From Thermomicrobium roseum DSM 5159 (GTDB taxonomy: Bacteria; Chloroflexota; Chloroflexia; Thermomicrobiales; Thermomicrobiaceae), in the NCBI RefSeq assembly GCF_000021685.1, contig NC_011959.1, positions 1,549,705 to 1,613,704 of the forward strand: DNA of 64,000 bases, written 5' to 3'. The stretch's first letter is position 1, and the number at the start of each line of letters is the position of its first letter. This document shows positions 32,538 to 41,336 of the stretch, piece by piece. The translations under genes were made by a program, and so were the position numbers. Under the pieces are notes generated by a model that saw only the letters and a program-made list of their open reading frames with translations, did not search any database and was not told where the DNA came from.

Positions 32538-34302
32538 GCGCTTGCCGCTGGCCGTCGTCATCCTGACGCTGAACGAGGAGCGGCACCTCCCGGACTGCCT
32601 GGCGAGCGTGCGCGACCTCGGCCGCCAGCTCCTGGTCGTCGATTCCGGCTCGACCGACCGGACGGTCGAGATCGCGCTGGCGGCCGGTGCCGAGGTGGTG
32701 ACGCACCGCTTCGTCGATTTTCCCTCCCAGCGGAACGCGGCGCTGGAGCTGGTGCGCGAGCCGTGGGTCCTGTTCGTCGATGCCGACGAGCGCGTGAGCG
32801 CCGGACTGGCGGAAGAGATCCGGCGCGCGCTCCCGCTCGCCGACGAGACGGTCGCCGGGTTCTGGATCCCCACGCAGAACTGGATGTGGGGCAAGTGGAT
32901 CCGGGGCGGTGGCTGGTGGCCGGACGAGCACCTGCGACTGTTGCGCGTCGGACGCGCGCGCTACCGTCCCGAGGTCGCGGTCCACGAGGTCGTGGAACTC
33001 GATGGGGAAGCGCGGCATCTCCGTGCCCCGCTCGTCCATATCAACTACGAGTCGCGCGGCGAGTTCGTGCGAAAGCAGCTCCGCTACGCGCGGTTGGTCG
33101 CGCGCACGCTGGTGCAGCAGGGAAAGCGGCCGCGCCGGCGGACGTTCCTCGGCCAGCCGCTGCGCGAGTTCTGGCGTCGCTTCGTCGCGCTGCGCGGCTA
33201 CCGGGACGGGCTGGACGGCGCGTTCCTGGCCGCGACACTCGCCTGCGCGACCCTGGTGACCTGGGTGCTCGTCGCCCGGGAGATCCGGCGCCAGGCGCGG
33301 CGCCGGGCCGGAGGGGTCCCCGAACTGGCGGACCCGCCCACGCTCGATGTCTCCGTCGTGATCGTGAGTTACCGGAGTCGCGCGCTGCTCGGGGAGTGCC
33401 TGGATTCGGTGCGCGCCAGCCTCGCGGCGAGCGGGCTGGCCGGCGAGGTGGTCGTGGTCGAGAACGGCTCGCCGGACGGGACGGCGGAGCTCGTACGCGA
33501 GCGGTATCCCTGGGTGCTCCTCGTCGTCAACGCGGAGAACCGCGGCTTCGCGGCGGCAGCCAACCAGGGCATGCGACTGGCGCGCGGCCGGGTCATCGTG
33601 CTGCTCAATCCGGATACGCGCGTCGTCGGCGATGCGCTCGGTCGCCTGGTGCGCTTCCTGGAGCGGCATCCGACGGTCGGGGTGGCCGGCCCGCGCTTGC
33701 GCTTTCCCGATGGCCGGACCCAGCCGTCGCGCCGGCGTTTTCCCACGCTCCTCACCGGGTTCCTGGAAAGCACGCTGGTCCAGGACTACTGGCGTGCCAA
33801 CCGCGTGCTGGCGCGCTATTACGTGGCCGACCGCAGCGAAGACGAACTCCAGGAGGTCGATTGGCTGGTCGGGGCGTGCCTGGCCATCCGGCGCGAAGCG
33901 CTCCGCTCGGTCGGCCTGCTGGACGAGCGGTTCTTCCTCTACTCCGAGGAGGTGGAGTGGTTCTGGCGGCTACGGCGGGCGGGTTGGCGCGTCGTCTACC
34001 TGCCGGATGCCGAGGTCGTGCACGTCGAAGGTGCGTCGAGCGAGCCGGAATCGGCGTTCCGCCAGGTCGCCTTCGATACGGCCAAAGTGCAGCTCTATCG
34101 CCGACTGCACGGACCGCTGGCCGCCGAGCTGCTGCGGGCTTTTCTCCTGGCGACCTACCTGGTGCGCCTGGGGCGCGAGAGCGCCAAGTGGCTGCTCGGG
34201 CACAAGCGGTCGCTGCGCTGGCGGCGGATGGTCCGCGACTGGCACGCGCTCCGCTCGTTGCTGCGGCCGGCGGTGGTCCGCTCGTGGGCGAGCCGTCAGT
34301 GA
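32524..34302 (+). CDS. Tandem glycosyltransferase: two GT2 domains fused
   Basis: 592 residues. Domain 1 (about 7-250) is of the lipopolysaccharide-core type: AVVILTLNEERHLPDCL, VVDSGSTDRTVEIA, FVDADERV and WWPDEHLRLLR. A hydrophobic helix follows (about 220-245). Domain 2 (about 277-592) is rhamnosyltransferase-like: DVSVVIVSYRSRALL, VVVENGSPDGTAELV, NRGFAAAANQGM, LLNPDTRV and LYSEEVEWFWRLRRAG. Domain 2 closely resembles the preceding single-domain protein, so it probably arose by duplication and fusion. Two successive sugar transfers by one chain are likely. The gene overlaps its neighbours closely (14 bp before, 10-bp gap after). Confidence 0.9.
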   Translation: MSRPERLPLAVVILTLNEERHLPDCLASVRDLGRQLLVVDSGSTDRTVEIALAAGAEVVTHRFVDFPSQRNAALELVREPWVLFVDADERVSAGLAEEIRRALPLADETVAGFWIPTQNWMWGKWIRGGGWWPDEHLRLLRVGRARYRPEVAVHEVVELDGEARHLRAPLVHINYESRGEFVRKQLRYARLVARTLVQQGKRPRRRTFLGQPLREFWRRFVALRGYRDGLDGAFLAATLACATLVTWVLVAREIRRQARRRAGGVPELADPPTLDVSVVIVSYRSRALLGECLDSVRASLAASGLAGEVVVVENGSPDGTAELVRERYPWVLLVVNAENRGFAAAANQGMRLARGRVIVLLNPDTRVVGDALGRLVRFLERHPTVGVAGPRLRFPDGRTQPSRRRFPTLLTGFLESTLVQDYWRANRVLARYYVADRSEDELQEVDWLVGACLAIRREALRSVGLLDERFFLYSEEVEWFWRLRRAGWRVVYLPDAEVVHVEGASSEPESAFRQVAFDTAKVQLYRRLHGPLAAELLRAFLLATYLVRLGRESAKWLLGHKRSLRWRRMVRDWHALRSLLRPAVVRSWASRQ

Positions 34303-34312
34303 GCGGCGCGCC

Positions 34313-35461
34313 ATGCGTGGGCAGGTGCTCTTGGTCACCGGCGAGTATCCCCCGCTGCGCGGCGGCGTCGGCGCCTATACGCAGCGGCTCGGCGCGGCGC
34401 TCGGCGAGCTGGGCTGGTCGGTCGCGGTGGCGACGCGCCCGCTCCCGCACCGGGCGGACGAGTTCCCCCCGGTGCGCGACGAGGTGCCCGGTTGGGACAT
34501 CGGCTCGCTGGTGCGCTGGACGCGCCGCGTGCGGCAGCGCGAGCCCGCGAGCCTGCTGCACCTGCACTATCAGGCCGGGGCCTTCGCGCTGCGGGGGGCA
34601 CCGCTCCTGCTCCCACTGCTCGCCCGGCCGTTGCCGGTGGTGACCACCTTCCACGATCTCCGCGTCCCCTATCTCTTCCCGAAGGCTGGCCCGGTGCGCC
34701 AGCTGGCGCTGCGCCTGCTGGCACGCACCAGTGCGGCCGTCGTGGTGACGAATCCGAAGGACGAGCGCGTCGTGCGCCGCTGGGGCGTGGCGAGCGCCCG
34801 GCTCTGGCGGATCCCGATCGGCTCCAACCTGCCAGCACCGCGCGATCCCCAGGCCGCTCGCCAGCGACTCGGCCTGTCGCCCGCGCAGCCGTTCGTCGCC
34901 TTCTTCGGCTTCCGGCAACCGGAGAAAGGGCTGGAGACGTTGCTGGCCGCACTGGCCTCGTTGCCGGAGCCCCGGCCGCTCGTAGTCCTCGTGGGCGGCG
35001 AGCGGCCGGACACAGACGAGACGCGAGCCGTCCCCGCCGCCGGCCTCGCCGCGGCCCGCGCGCTCCCAGTGCTCGACCTCGGGTATCGCCCAGCGCCGGA
35101 GGTGGCGGACCTTTTGGCGGCAGCTGATCTCGTCGTCCTCCCCTTCCGGCAGGGTGCCTCGCTGCGCAACGGCACGCTGATCGGTGCGCTGGCCTGCGGT
35201 GCGGCCGTCCTGACGACCGCGCCGCCCGATCCGGCGCAGCTGCTGCCGCTCCGCGACGGTGAGCATCTCCGGCTCGTCCCGCCCGGGGACCCGGTCGCGC
35301 TCGCCGCGGCGCTCGCCGAACTGCTCGCCGATGCGGCGCGACGAGAGCGCCTGCGGGCCGGCGCGCGCGCCATCGCCCCGGTCTTCGCCTGGGAGCAGAT
35401 CGCAGCGCGCCACGACCAGCTGTACCGGCTCGTCCTGGCGCGGGCCGCAGCGAGACGGTGA
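34313..35461 (+). CDS. Family 4 glycosyltransferase
   Basis: A 382-residue GT-B-fold retaining glycosyltransferase. LLVTGEYPPLRGGVGAYTQRLGAALGELGW is the N-terminal loop; LHLHYQAGAFAL and VVTTFHDLRVPYLFP follow; VAFFGFRQPEKGLETLL starts the C-terminal Rossmann domain; VVLPFRQGASLRNGTLIGALACGAAVLTT corresponds to the donor-binding E-x7-E region, with Asn and Gly in place of the usual acidic residues. ATG at 34313, 10 bp after the stop of the fused GT2 gene. It is the third gene of the glycan operon. Substrates are unknown. Confidence 0.9.
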   Translation: MRGQVLLVTGEYPPLRGGVGAYTQRLGAALGELGWSVAVATRPLPHRADEFPPVRDEVPGWDIGSLVRWTRRVRQREPASLLHLHYQAGAFALRGAPLLLPLLARPLPVVTTFHDLRVPYLFPKAGPVRQLALRLLARTSAAVVVTNPKDERVVRRWGVASARLWRIPIGSNLPAPRDPQAARQRLGLSPAQPFVAFFGFRQPEKGLETLLAALASLPEPRPLVVLVGGERPDTDETRAVPAAGLAAARALPVLDLGYRPAPEVADLLAAADLVVLPFRQGASLRNGTLIGALACGAAVLTTAPPDPAQLLPLRDGEHLRLVPPGDPVALAAALAELLADAARRERLRAGARAIAPVFAWEQIAARHDQLYRLVLARAAARR

Positions 35462-35539
35462 CGAACGCGCGGTACACTTGTGTTCTGCAGCGTGTGGCGA
35501 CCGCTGCGAGCCGACTCGTGCCGACCAGGAGGAACGACC

Positions 35540-35932
35540 GTGCGGTACTTCCTGAAAACCGAGCGTGGCCAGCCAGCGCGGGAACTGGACGAGGCGACCG
35601 GGCAGCAGATCCTCCACCGCGGGCGCCATGAGGGACGGCGGGTGGTCGAATTGTTCGTCCTGCACCCCGACGGGCGGATCGACCGGTACCAGGAGCGGGC
35701 GCGGCGCAAGCTGGGCAGCAACGCGATCGTCAGCCGGACCTGGCTGGTCGAAACCTACCACCCCGAGCGACCCGGTCACTGGAGCGACGACCGCTATGTC
35801 CCCTCCCCCGAAGAGGCACTGGCCGAGACGGAGCCGGCCCCGGAGGCCGTGGTGCTGGTGCTGCTCGGCGCGGAAGAGGACGACGAACCAGTGCTCGCCC
35901 AGCTGGCTGCCCTCCAGGCGCAACGCTCCTGA
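35540..35932 (+). CDS. Hypothetical protein, 130 aa
   Basis: GTG start with AGGAGGAACGACC upstream. Sequence features: RYFLKTERGQPARELDEATGQQILHRGRHEG, VVELFVLHPDGRIDRYQERARRKLG, WLVETYHPERPGHWSDD and an acidic C-terminus. No signal peptide or membrane segment. I do not recognise a family. A possible -10 box TACACT (35473-35478) lies upstream but its -35 is poor. The DUF1015 gene starts 17 bp downstream, so the two may be cotranscribed. Confidence 0.7.
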   Translation: MRYFLKTERGQPARELDEATGQQILHRGRHEGRRVVELFVLHPDGRIDRYQERARRKLGSNAIVSRTWLVETYHPERPGHWSDDRYVPSPEEALAETEPAPEAVVLVLLGAEEDDEPVLAQLAALQAQRS

Positions 35933-35949
35933 ACGCGCACGACGAGGCA

Positions 35950-37254
35950 GTGGTGGCGACCGGGTCGCGGCCGGAACGAGCGTTCGAGCGCGCGCACCGG
36001 GGGACGCGCTCGCTGCGGCCGTTCCGCGCTGTCCGCTACGACCTCGAACGGGTCGGTGACCTGGCGGCGGTGCTCGGCCCGCCCGACGATGTGCCGACGG
36101 CCGAGCAGGCAGCCGCTCTGGCCGCGCACCACCCCTATCACTGCTTGCATCTCGAGGTCCCCGATGCCGATGGGTACTCGTTCCAGCGCGCCGCCGCACA
36201 GTATCGGGCGTGGCGCGCGACCGGGATCCTGGCGCGCGACGAGGAGCCATCCTGTTACGTCTATGCGCACCGCTTTCGGCTGGACGGGGGGATCGCCACG
36301 CGCCTCGGTGTCTACCTGGCGGCCTCGCTCGCCCCGGATGCGACCGCACGGCTGTTGCCGCACGAAGGGACGAACCGGGAGCTAGTGGAGCGACGGTTGC
36401 GGCAACTCGCCGCGGTCCGCGCCCATGCCGGAGCCGTCTACGCCGTCTGGGCCGGCGACGGGACCCTGCGGCAGGCGCTCGAGGCGAGCATCGCCGGCGC
36501 CGCGCCGTTGTGGGAGCATGCGCGCGGCGAGGAGCAGCACGCGCTGTGGCGGGTGACAGGTCCCGCCGCCGAGGAACTGGCGGCGCTGGCCGCCAGCCGA
36601 CCGCTGGTCATCGCCGATGGGCATCATCGCTTCGCGGCCGCCCTCCGCTACGCGCGCGACCAGCAGATCACCGGGACCCTCGCCCATCCGGCAGCCTGGG
36701 TACCAGTCCACGTGGTCGATGCGGCCGATCCAGCGCTCGCCGTCCGCGCGATCCACCGGCTGGTCCGCTGGCTCCCCGGTGACTGGGAGATGCTGCAGGC
36801 CCATCTGGCGCGCCACGCGCGGGTCGTCGCGGTGCGTGCGGTCCCCTCGCCGGAGGAAGCGGCGCGGCTCGCCGCCGAGCTGGCGCGAGCGTCCCAGCCG
36901 CGTGTCCTGCTCCTCCAGGAGCGCGAGCTGCTGGAGCTGGCGCTCCCCACCACGCCGGACGACGCGCCGGACGCCATCCTGGTCGATGCCCTCCTGCTCC
37001 GGCACGTCTGCGCGCTGGAGGCGGAGACGATCGAGCAGGTGGTCGAGTACACGCCCGATGCGCGCGCGGCTGCGCAGGCCGTGCTGGATGGGCGGGCGCT
37101 CCTGGCGGTCCTCGTGCGACCCACTCCGCTGGCGACCGTGCTGGCCTGGGCGCAGGCTGGCCGGCTCTTTCCGCCCAAGACGACGTACTTTTTCCCGAAG
37201 CTGCCGCAAGGGCTGGTCTTCTACGACCTGGCTGACCCGGCAACGCTCGGCTGA
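35950..37254 (+). CDS. DUF1015 family protein
   Basis: A 434-residue member of a widespread uncharacterised family. Signatures are RPFRAVRYDLERVGDL near the N-terminus, HPYHCLHLEVP, LARDEEPSCYVYAHRF, LPHEGTNRELVERRLRQL and above all the IADGHHRFAAALRYARDQ motif (about 220). The C-terminus FPPKTTYFFPKLPQGLVFYDL is also typical. Some DUF1015-like proteins resemble ParB/sulfiredoxin-fold kinases, so a small-molecule kinase role is possible but unproven. GTG start. Repeats follow immediately downstream. Confidence 0.88.
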   Translation: MVATGSRPERAFERAHRGTRSLRPFRAVRYDLERVGDLAAVLGPPDDVPTAEQAAALAAHHPYHCLHLEVPDADGYSFQRAAAQYRAWRATGILARDEEPSCYVYAHRFRLDGGIATRLGVYLAASLAPDATARLLPHEGTNRELVERRLRQLAAVRAHAGAVYAVWAGDGTLRQALEASIAGAAPLWEHARGEEQHALWRVTGPAAEELAALAASRPLVIADGHHRFAAALRYARDQQITGTLAHPAAWVPVHVVDAADPALAVRAIHRLVRWLPGDWEMLQAHLARHARVVAVRAVPSPEEAARLAAELARASQPRVLLLQERELLELALPTTPDDAPDAILVDALLLRHVCALEAETIEQVVEYTPDARAAAQAVLDGRALLAVLVRPTPLATVLAWAQAGRLFPPKTTYFFPKLPQGLVFYDLADPATLG

Positions 37255-37296
37255 CCGCGTGGGGGCTCGGTGCCGGGAACGCGCCGGCTGACTGGT

Positions 37297-37342
37297 GTCG
37301 GGGCGCGGCGCCCCAACTCGCCCGCCGCGCCACGGGCGCGGC
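37297..37342 (+). repeat. Solo beta palindrome (unit 16), degenerate
   Basis: Foot GTCG, damaged first stem (GGGCGCGGC), intact second hairpin CCGCGCC / GGGCGCGG. Confidence 0.7.
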
Positions 37343-37415
37343 ACATGCCGGTGGCACACGTCAGCCGCGTCCACGATCCCGTCGGTACCGCGACCATCGC
37401 CCCGTCAGGGGATTC

Positions 37416-37568
37416 CCGGCCCCGTGGGCCGGACGGGTCAGGCACCGCCTGACCCCTACAGGACGGGGCCGACGCCCCACCGTCGCACCCATGTGCCCGA
37501 CCGGGGATGCGTCGCCCCACCTTGTAGGGGCGAGGCGCCGCCTCGCCCGCCCGCGCCATGGGCGCGGC
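37416..37568 (+). repeat. Paired-palindrome unit 17
   Basis: Full unit with core CCCATGTGCCCGACCGGGGA and both feet (CTAC, GTAG). Confidence 0.92.
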
Positions 37569-37626
37569 CACCCGCGGCACACGCCGGCACGCGGTGACTG
37601 CAGACGAACCGCGACGGGATGGTCGG

Positions 37627-37781
37627 CCGGCCCTGCCGGGCCGGCGGGTCAGGCACCGCCTAACTCCTACCGGACGGGGATGAGCGCCCCACCGTCGCAC
37701 ACGAATACCCGACCGGGAATGCGCTGGCCCACCTTGTCGGGGCGAGGCGCTGCCTCGCCCGCCCCCGCCATGGGCGCGGCA
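37627..37781 (+). repeat. Paired-palindrome unit 18
   Basis: Full unit 211 bp after unit 17. The alpha stem has two unpaired changes (GCCTAACTC) and the beta foot is GTCG. Confidence 0.88.
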
Positions 37782-37847
37782 ATGCATCGTGGCCAACCAC
37801 CCCCGCCGTGGTCATCATCGCACCGCGACACCCGTCGGCATGCGTTG

Positions 37848-38002
37848 CCGGCCCTGCGGGCCGGACGGGTCAGGCACCGCCTGACCCCGACAGGACGGGG
37901 GCTGCCGCCACCCGTGGTGCCCATGTGTCCGACCGGGGATGCAGCGCGCCACGTTGTAGGGGCGAGGCGCTGCCTCGCCCGCCCGCGCCGGACGGCGCGG
38001 CA
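37848..38002 (+). repeat. Paired-palindrome unit 19
   Basis: Full unit 221 bp after unit 18. Alpha foot CGAC, beta foot GTAG; all stems are intact. It ends about 30 bp before the SPW-type gene. Confidence 0.9.
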
Positions 38003-38034
38003 AAACGACACGGCGCGCTCGCCGCCCGGCACGC

Positions 38035-38397
38035 TCAGCGGCGCGCCAAGACGACGCTGGCCAGGCTCAGGATCGCGACCGCGATACCGACGACGACCAT
38101 GCTGGTCACCATCGCCGAGACGGCGGTCTCGCCGCTCACGAAGGGGGCCGCAGCGATCCAGAGGCCGATCGGCACGTTGGCCAGTCCTACCCAGCGGAGC
38201 CCCGGCGAGAGCGCCAGTTCAGCGATGGCGAACATGACGATACAACCGCCGAAGAAGGTGGCGCTCAGCCGCGTCACGTCGTAGAGCCAGGCATCCGGGA
38301 TGACGTAGGGCGAGGCGGCCAGCCAGAGGCCGAGGACCATCACCAGGGCCGCCGCGTAGTCCCAGAGGGCGGACGACCGGCGCTGTGCGGTTGCCAT
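38035..38397 (-). CDS. SPW-repeat-like small membrane protein
   Basis: 120 residues with four hydrophobic helices. The pattern LWDYAAALVMVLGLWLAASPYVIP followed by LANVPIGLWIAAAPFVS is a double repeat of the W-x-n-GLWL-ASP type seen in SPW-repeat membrane proteins. No function is established for the family. ATG at 38397 with GGGAGAGGAG upstream; a GTG/ATG ten codons earlier is less likely. It stands alone between the repeat cluster and the second envelope gene. Confidence 0.78.
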   Translation of the reverse strand: MATAQRRSSALWDYAAALVMVLGLWLAASPYVIPDAWLYDVTRLSATFFGGCIVMFAIAELALSPGLRWVGLANVPIGLWIAAAPFVSGETAVSAMVTSMVVVGIAVAILSLASVVLARR

Positions 38398-38484
38398 CGC
38401 GTGCTGCTCCTCTCCCTTCCCATCCAACTCGGCGCAGCGGGTCCTGCGCTCCCGGCGCGATTGTAGCCGAGCGCACTCGCCGAG

Positions 38485-38516
38485 AAAACCGCCCCGGGGC
38501 CGTGGCCCCGGGGCGG
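38485..38516 (-). terminator. Rho-independent terminator of the second envelope protein gene
   Basis: Perfect 13-bp stem CCGCCCCGGGGCC / GGCCCCGGGGCGG with a 2-nt loop by strict pairing (longer in practice), followed on the minus strand by TTTTCTC. It starts 17 bp after the stop codon. Confidence 0.85.
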
Positions 38517-38533
38517 ATGCGCGAGGCGCTGCG

Positions 38534-41002
38534 TCAGCTGGTCACGTTGATCGTGACGGTGTCGAGCAATGGATCGGTACTCTCCAGCACGCCGGTCGCG
38601 CCGTAGTCGAGGTAGCAGGTGACGGTGTAGGAGTTGTCAGCAGTCCCATCGACCAGGATCAGGTTCGCGGTCGCCACGTTGTTCGCGCCGCTGGTCACCA
38701 CGGCGATGGTGCCGGACGTGCTAGCGGTCGGCTGGCTGCTCCAGCGCGCGGTGGTGGCTTCGTCCGTGCTGGTGAAGCGGAGCAGGAGCGGAACACCGGT
38801 CGGCGTGTTCGGATCGAGGTCGCAGCTGACCTGGGCCGTCTTGGTGGCTGGGCCAGCGAGGTCCCCTTCACGGACTTGGTACGTGCCGGGGCCGCCCGTC
38901 AATCCGCTGATCGAGAGGGTGCCGGTCAGGCTGCTCACCCAGGTGACGCGGCTCGTATCGGCCGGCTCGTTCGCGTCCTGTTCGCCGTTACCGTTCAGGT
39001 CCCACCAGGCGGTGACCGTGTTGGTCCGGTCGGCCGTGCCGTTGGTGAAGGTGAAGGACGCATGCCCGTCGCTATCGGTGACGGCCACGCCGCTCACCGG
39101 GTTCGGGGTTCCCTCGCTGCTCACCCGGAAGCGGATCGTGCGTCCCGCGAGCGGGGTGTCGCCCGCGGTCAGCGTCGCGGTCAACGGGACATCCTGGTTG
39201 ACGACTGCGAGCGTCACGCTCGGCTCGAGGCGCAGCGCGAAGTTCGAAAGGGTCAGTGCCGGATGGCGGGTCGGCGTGAGGACGAAGACACCCGAGCCGT
39301 CACCAGCCACCTGGTAGTTGACGACGTTCGATACCCCCACCAGGAAGCCGGTACCGCTCCCGGCGCCGTCCGTCACGCCGACGAGCGCCGTGCCGGTGAA
39401 GGTGCGCGGCACGCTGGCGAAGGTCGTGCCGAAGTCGCTGGGGTAGGGATAGATGACCGCGTAGCCGCCGGCCGGGACAGCGACGAGCACCGGATTCTCG
39501 CTCGTCCCCACCTGGCTGGGAGCGACTGCCGCGCCGTTGGCACTCAGGATCTGCACATTGGCCAGTTGCTGGCGACCGGTGGGATTGAAGAGCGTGAACC
39601 CGCTCGTGTCCCCCTGCCCGGTGGCGTCACCGACCTGGAAGAGCGGCAGTGCCAGGCTGTGGGTGAACCAGGCCTGGCCGGTGACCTGCCCCGCTGTGCG
39701 CGCCTGCGTCTCGGCCACCGACCAGCTCTGCTTGCTGCCCGCGACGTCCGGCGCTGCGGGCGCGATGTAGCTCATCGCCTGCCCTTGACCCGGACCAGCC
39801 AGGTACTTGACTTCGTCCACCGCTGCTGCGAACGGGCGTTGCCCGCTGATGACCACCGCGTTGACCCGGGCGGGATCGAGGCTCGGGGTCGCGCTGATGT
39901 CCGGCCGATAGATGAAGGCGCTCTCCCCCGGCTGGAGCGTGATGGTGGAGAGTTCGGGCGGGACCACCTGGGCGAGACCGTTGCGGTCGTAATAGGTCAG
40001 CGTCAGGGTGTTGGTGTTGGCCGTGTCCAGGTTTACCAGCGTGATCCCGGTATTCCAGTTGTTGTAGTCGCGGAAGACGATCGGGGCATAGCGCGTGCTC
40101 GCGCTCGTGCGCGGTACGGCCTCGTTCGTCAGGAGCATGCGCCAGGACGGCTTGTACCGCTCGGCGACCACCGCGACACCGATCAGCTGGGCATCGATGA
40201 AGGCGGCACCGACCCATTCCGGCGGGACGACACTCCCGAGGTCCAGCGACCAGGTCTCGCCCGCCGCCAGCGTCTGGGTGAGCGTGTAGCTCGCATTCCC
40301 GACGGTGACGCCCCGCGCGCGCAGCAGCGTCACGGTGACCTGGTTCGGCTGGTTGCGCAGGTTGGCGATCTTGACCACCGTGTTCCAGCCGGAGTTGGTC
40401 TGGACGACCGGGAGGACCCAGTTGCGGCCCTGGTTCGCCGCATCCCAGTCGTCGTCGCGCGCGCCGGTTGCGCCGGAGACGAACTGGAAGGCGCTCGAAC
40501 TCCGCAGGTCGTTGCCGAGTGCGCTCGGCCCAGCATGCTTGGCGACGACACTGATGGCTGGGTTGCACGAGATGGTGCAGATGCCCAGCTCGCTCAGGAT
40601 GGAGCGGCTCGTGTCGGGGAACTCGGCCTCGATCACCAGGCCAGCGCTCCCACCGGTCGGCACTAGACCGAGTCCGGCGAGCTCGGCCGCCGTGAACGCG
40701 CGGGTGGCCCGTGGTGCCAGCGTGTACGGGCCGCGGATCGTGCCACCGACCCGCTGAGTGCGCAGGCGAATCTGGATCGGGAGCGCCTCCAGATTCTGCA
40801 CGACGACGGTGCTCCAGAGCGGACCGAAGCCGCCGGGCAACGTTTCGGCGTTGTACACGGCTGCCAGCGTGACGCGCGCCTGCTGCTCGCTGAGCGGCGC
40901 GGCCGCTCGCGCGCTCGGCAGGAGCGCTGCGAGGCTGCTGGCCGCGAGCGCCAGTGCCAGGAGAACGCGCCAGAGCCGCGACGGTCGTCGTCCGGTTTGC
41001 AT
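38534..41002 (-). CDS. Large secreted envelope protein, paralogue 2
   Basis: 822 residues with a signal peptide (basic start, hydrophobic 13-30, cleavage near ARAAA). It has LPVVQTNSGWNTVVKIANL (about 197-215) and APIVFRDYNNWNTGITLVNL (about 306-325), the same two motifs in the same order as the protein encoded at 26775. The C-terminal third carries Ig-like domains (PLTATLTAGDTPLAGRTIRFRVSSEG in part) and a loop DLNGNGEQDANE, like a calcium site. Only two cysteine pairs are obvious. ATG with AAAGGAGGG upstream; a strong terminator follows. A surface structural role is inferred; no enzyme motif is seen. Confidence 0.83.
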   Translation of the reverse strand: MQTGRRPSRLWRVLLALALAASSLAALLPSARAAAPLSEQQARVTLAAVYNAETLPGGFGPLWSTVVVQNLEALPIQIRLRTQRVGGTIRGPYTLAPRATRAFTAAELAGLGLVPTGGSAGLVIEAEFPDTSRSILSELGICTISCNPAISVVAKHAGPSALGNDLRSSSAFQFVSGATGARDDDWDAANQGRNWVLPVVQTNSGWNTVVKIANLRNQPNQVTVTLLRARGVTVGNASYTLTQTLAAGETWSLDLGSVVPPEWVGAAFIDAQLIGVAVVAERYKPSWRMLLTNEAVPRTSASTRYAPIVFRDYNNWNTGITLVNLDTANTNTLTLTYYDRNGLAQVVPPELSTITLQPGESAFIYRPDISATPSLDPARVNAVVISGQRPFAAAVDEVKYLAGPGQGQAMSYIAPAAPDVAGSKQSWSVAETQARTAGQVTGQAWFTHSLALPLFQVGDATGQGDTSGFTLFNPTGRQQLANVQILSANGAAVAPSQVGTSENPVLVAVPAGGYAVIYPYPSDFGTTFASVPRTFTGTALVGVTDGAGSGTGFLVGVSNVVNYQVAGDGSGVFVLTPTRHPALTLSNFALRLEPSVTLAVVNQDVPLTATLTAGDTPLAGRTIRFRVSSEGTPNPVSGVAVTDSDGHASFTFTNGTADRTNTVTAWWDLNGNGEQDANEPADTSRVTWVSSLTGTLSISGLTGGPGTYQVREGDLAGPATKTAQVSCDLDPNTPTGVPLLLRFTSTDEATTARWSSQPTASTSGTIAVVTSGANNVATANLILVDGTADNSYTVTCYLDYGATGVLESTDPLLDTVTINVTS

Positions 41003-41336
41003 GGTGACCCTCCTTTCCGTGCGTCCGACCGTTTCGGCAAGGAGGAGTGTACCGGAGACTGCCCTGGCCGAGCAGGCTCCGCCTCCCAGAAACACCGCAG
41101 CGACCCGGGTCGCTGACGCGCCGGCGCCTCCGACCCTCTAAAGATACGACGCGGCAAGGGGTCGGGTGGTTTCAGGCCGGTCGGCGCGGGAGGTACAGAG
41201 AAACGGGCGATGCCGGTGGGGGACGGCACCGCCCGAGCGTGAGGAGGAGTACGGGGCTGCGCGAGGTGTGCGTCGTTCGTTTCCGTCGGGAACGATACGC
41301 GCTCAGCAGCCGGCGTGTGTGGCGATCGTGTTACGA
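41003..41336. other. Gap between the envelope gene and the sensor kinase gene
   Basis: No supported gene. Directly after the kinase stop codon is a short hairpin GATCGT-GTT-ACGATC (41324-41338), a possible weak terminator. I see no consensus promoter for the envelope gene, although its leader AAGGAGGAGTGTACC region is AT-richer. Confidence 0.4.

Noticed and set aside
33752..36349. Very long minus-strand frame opposite the glycosyltransferases
   Set aside because: Shadow of three genes with clear motifs; low-complexity Arg/Pro composition.
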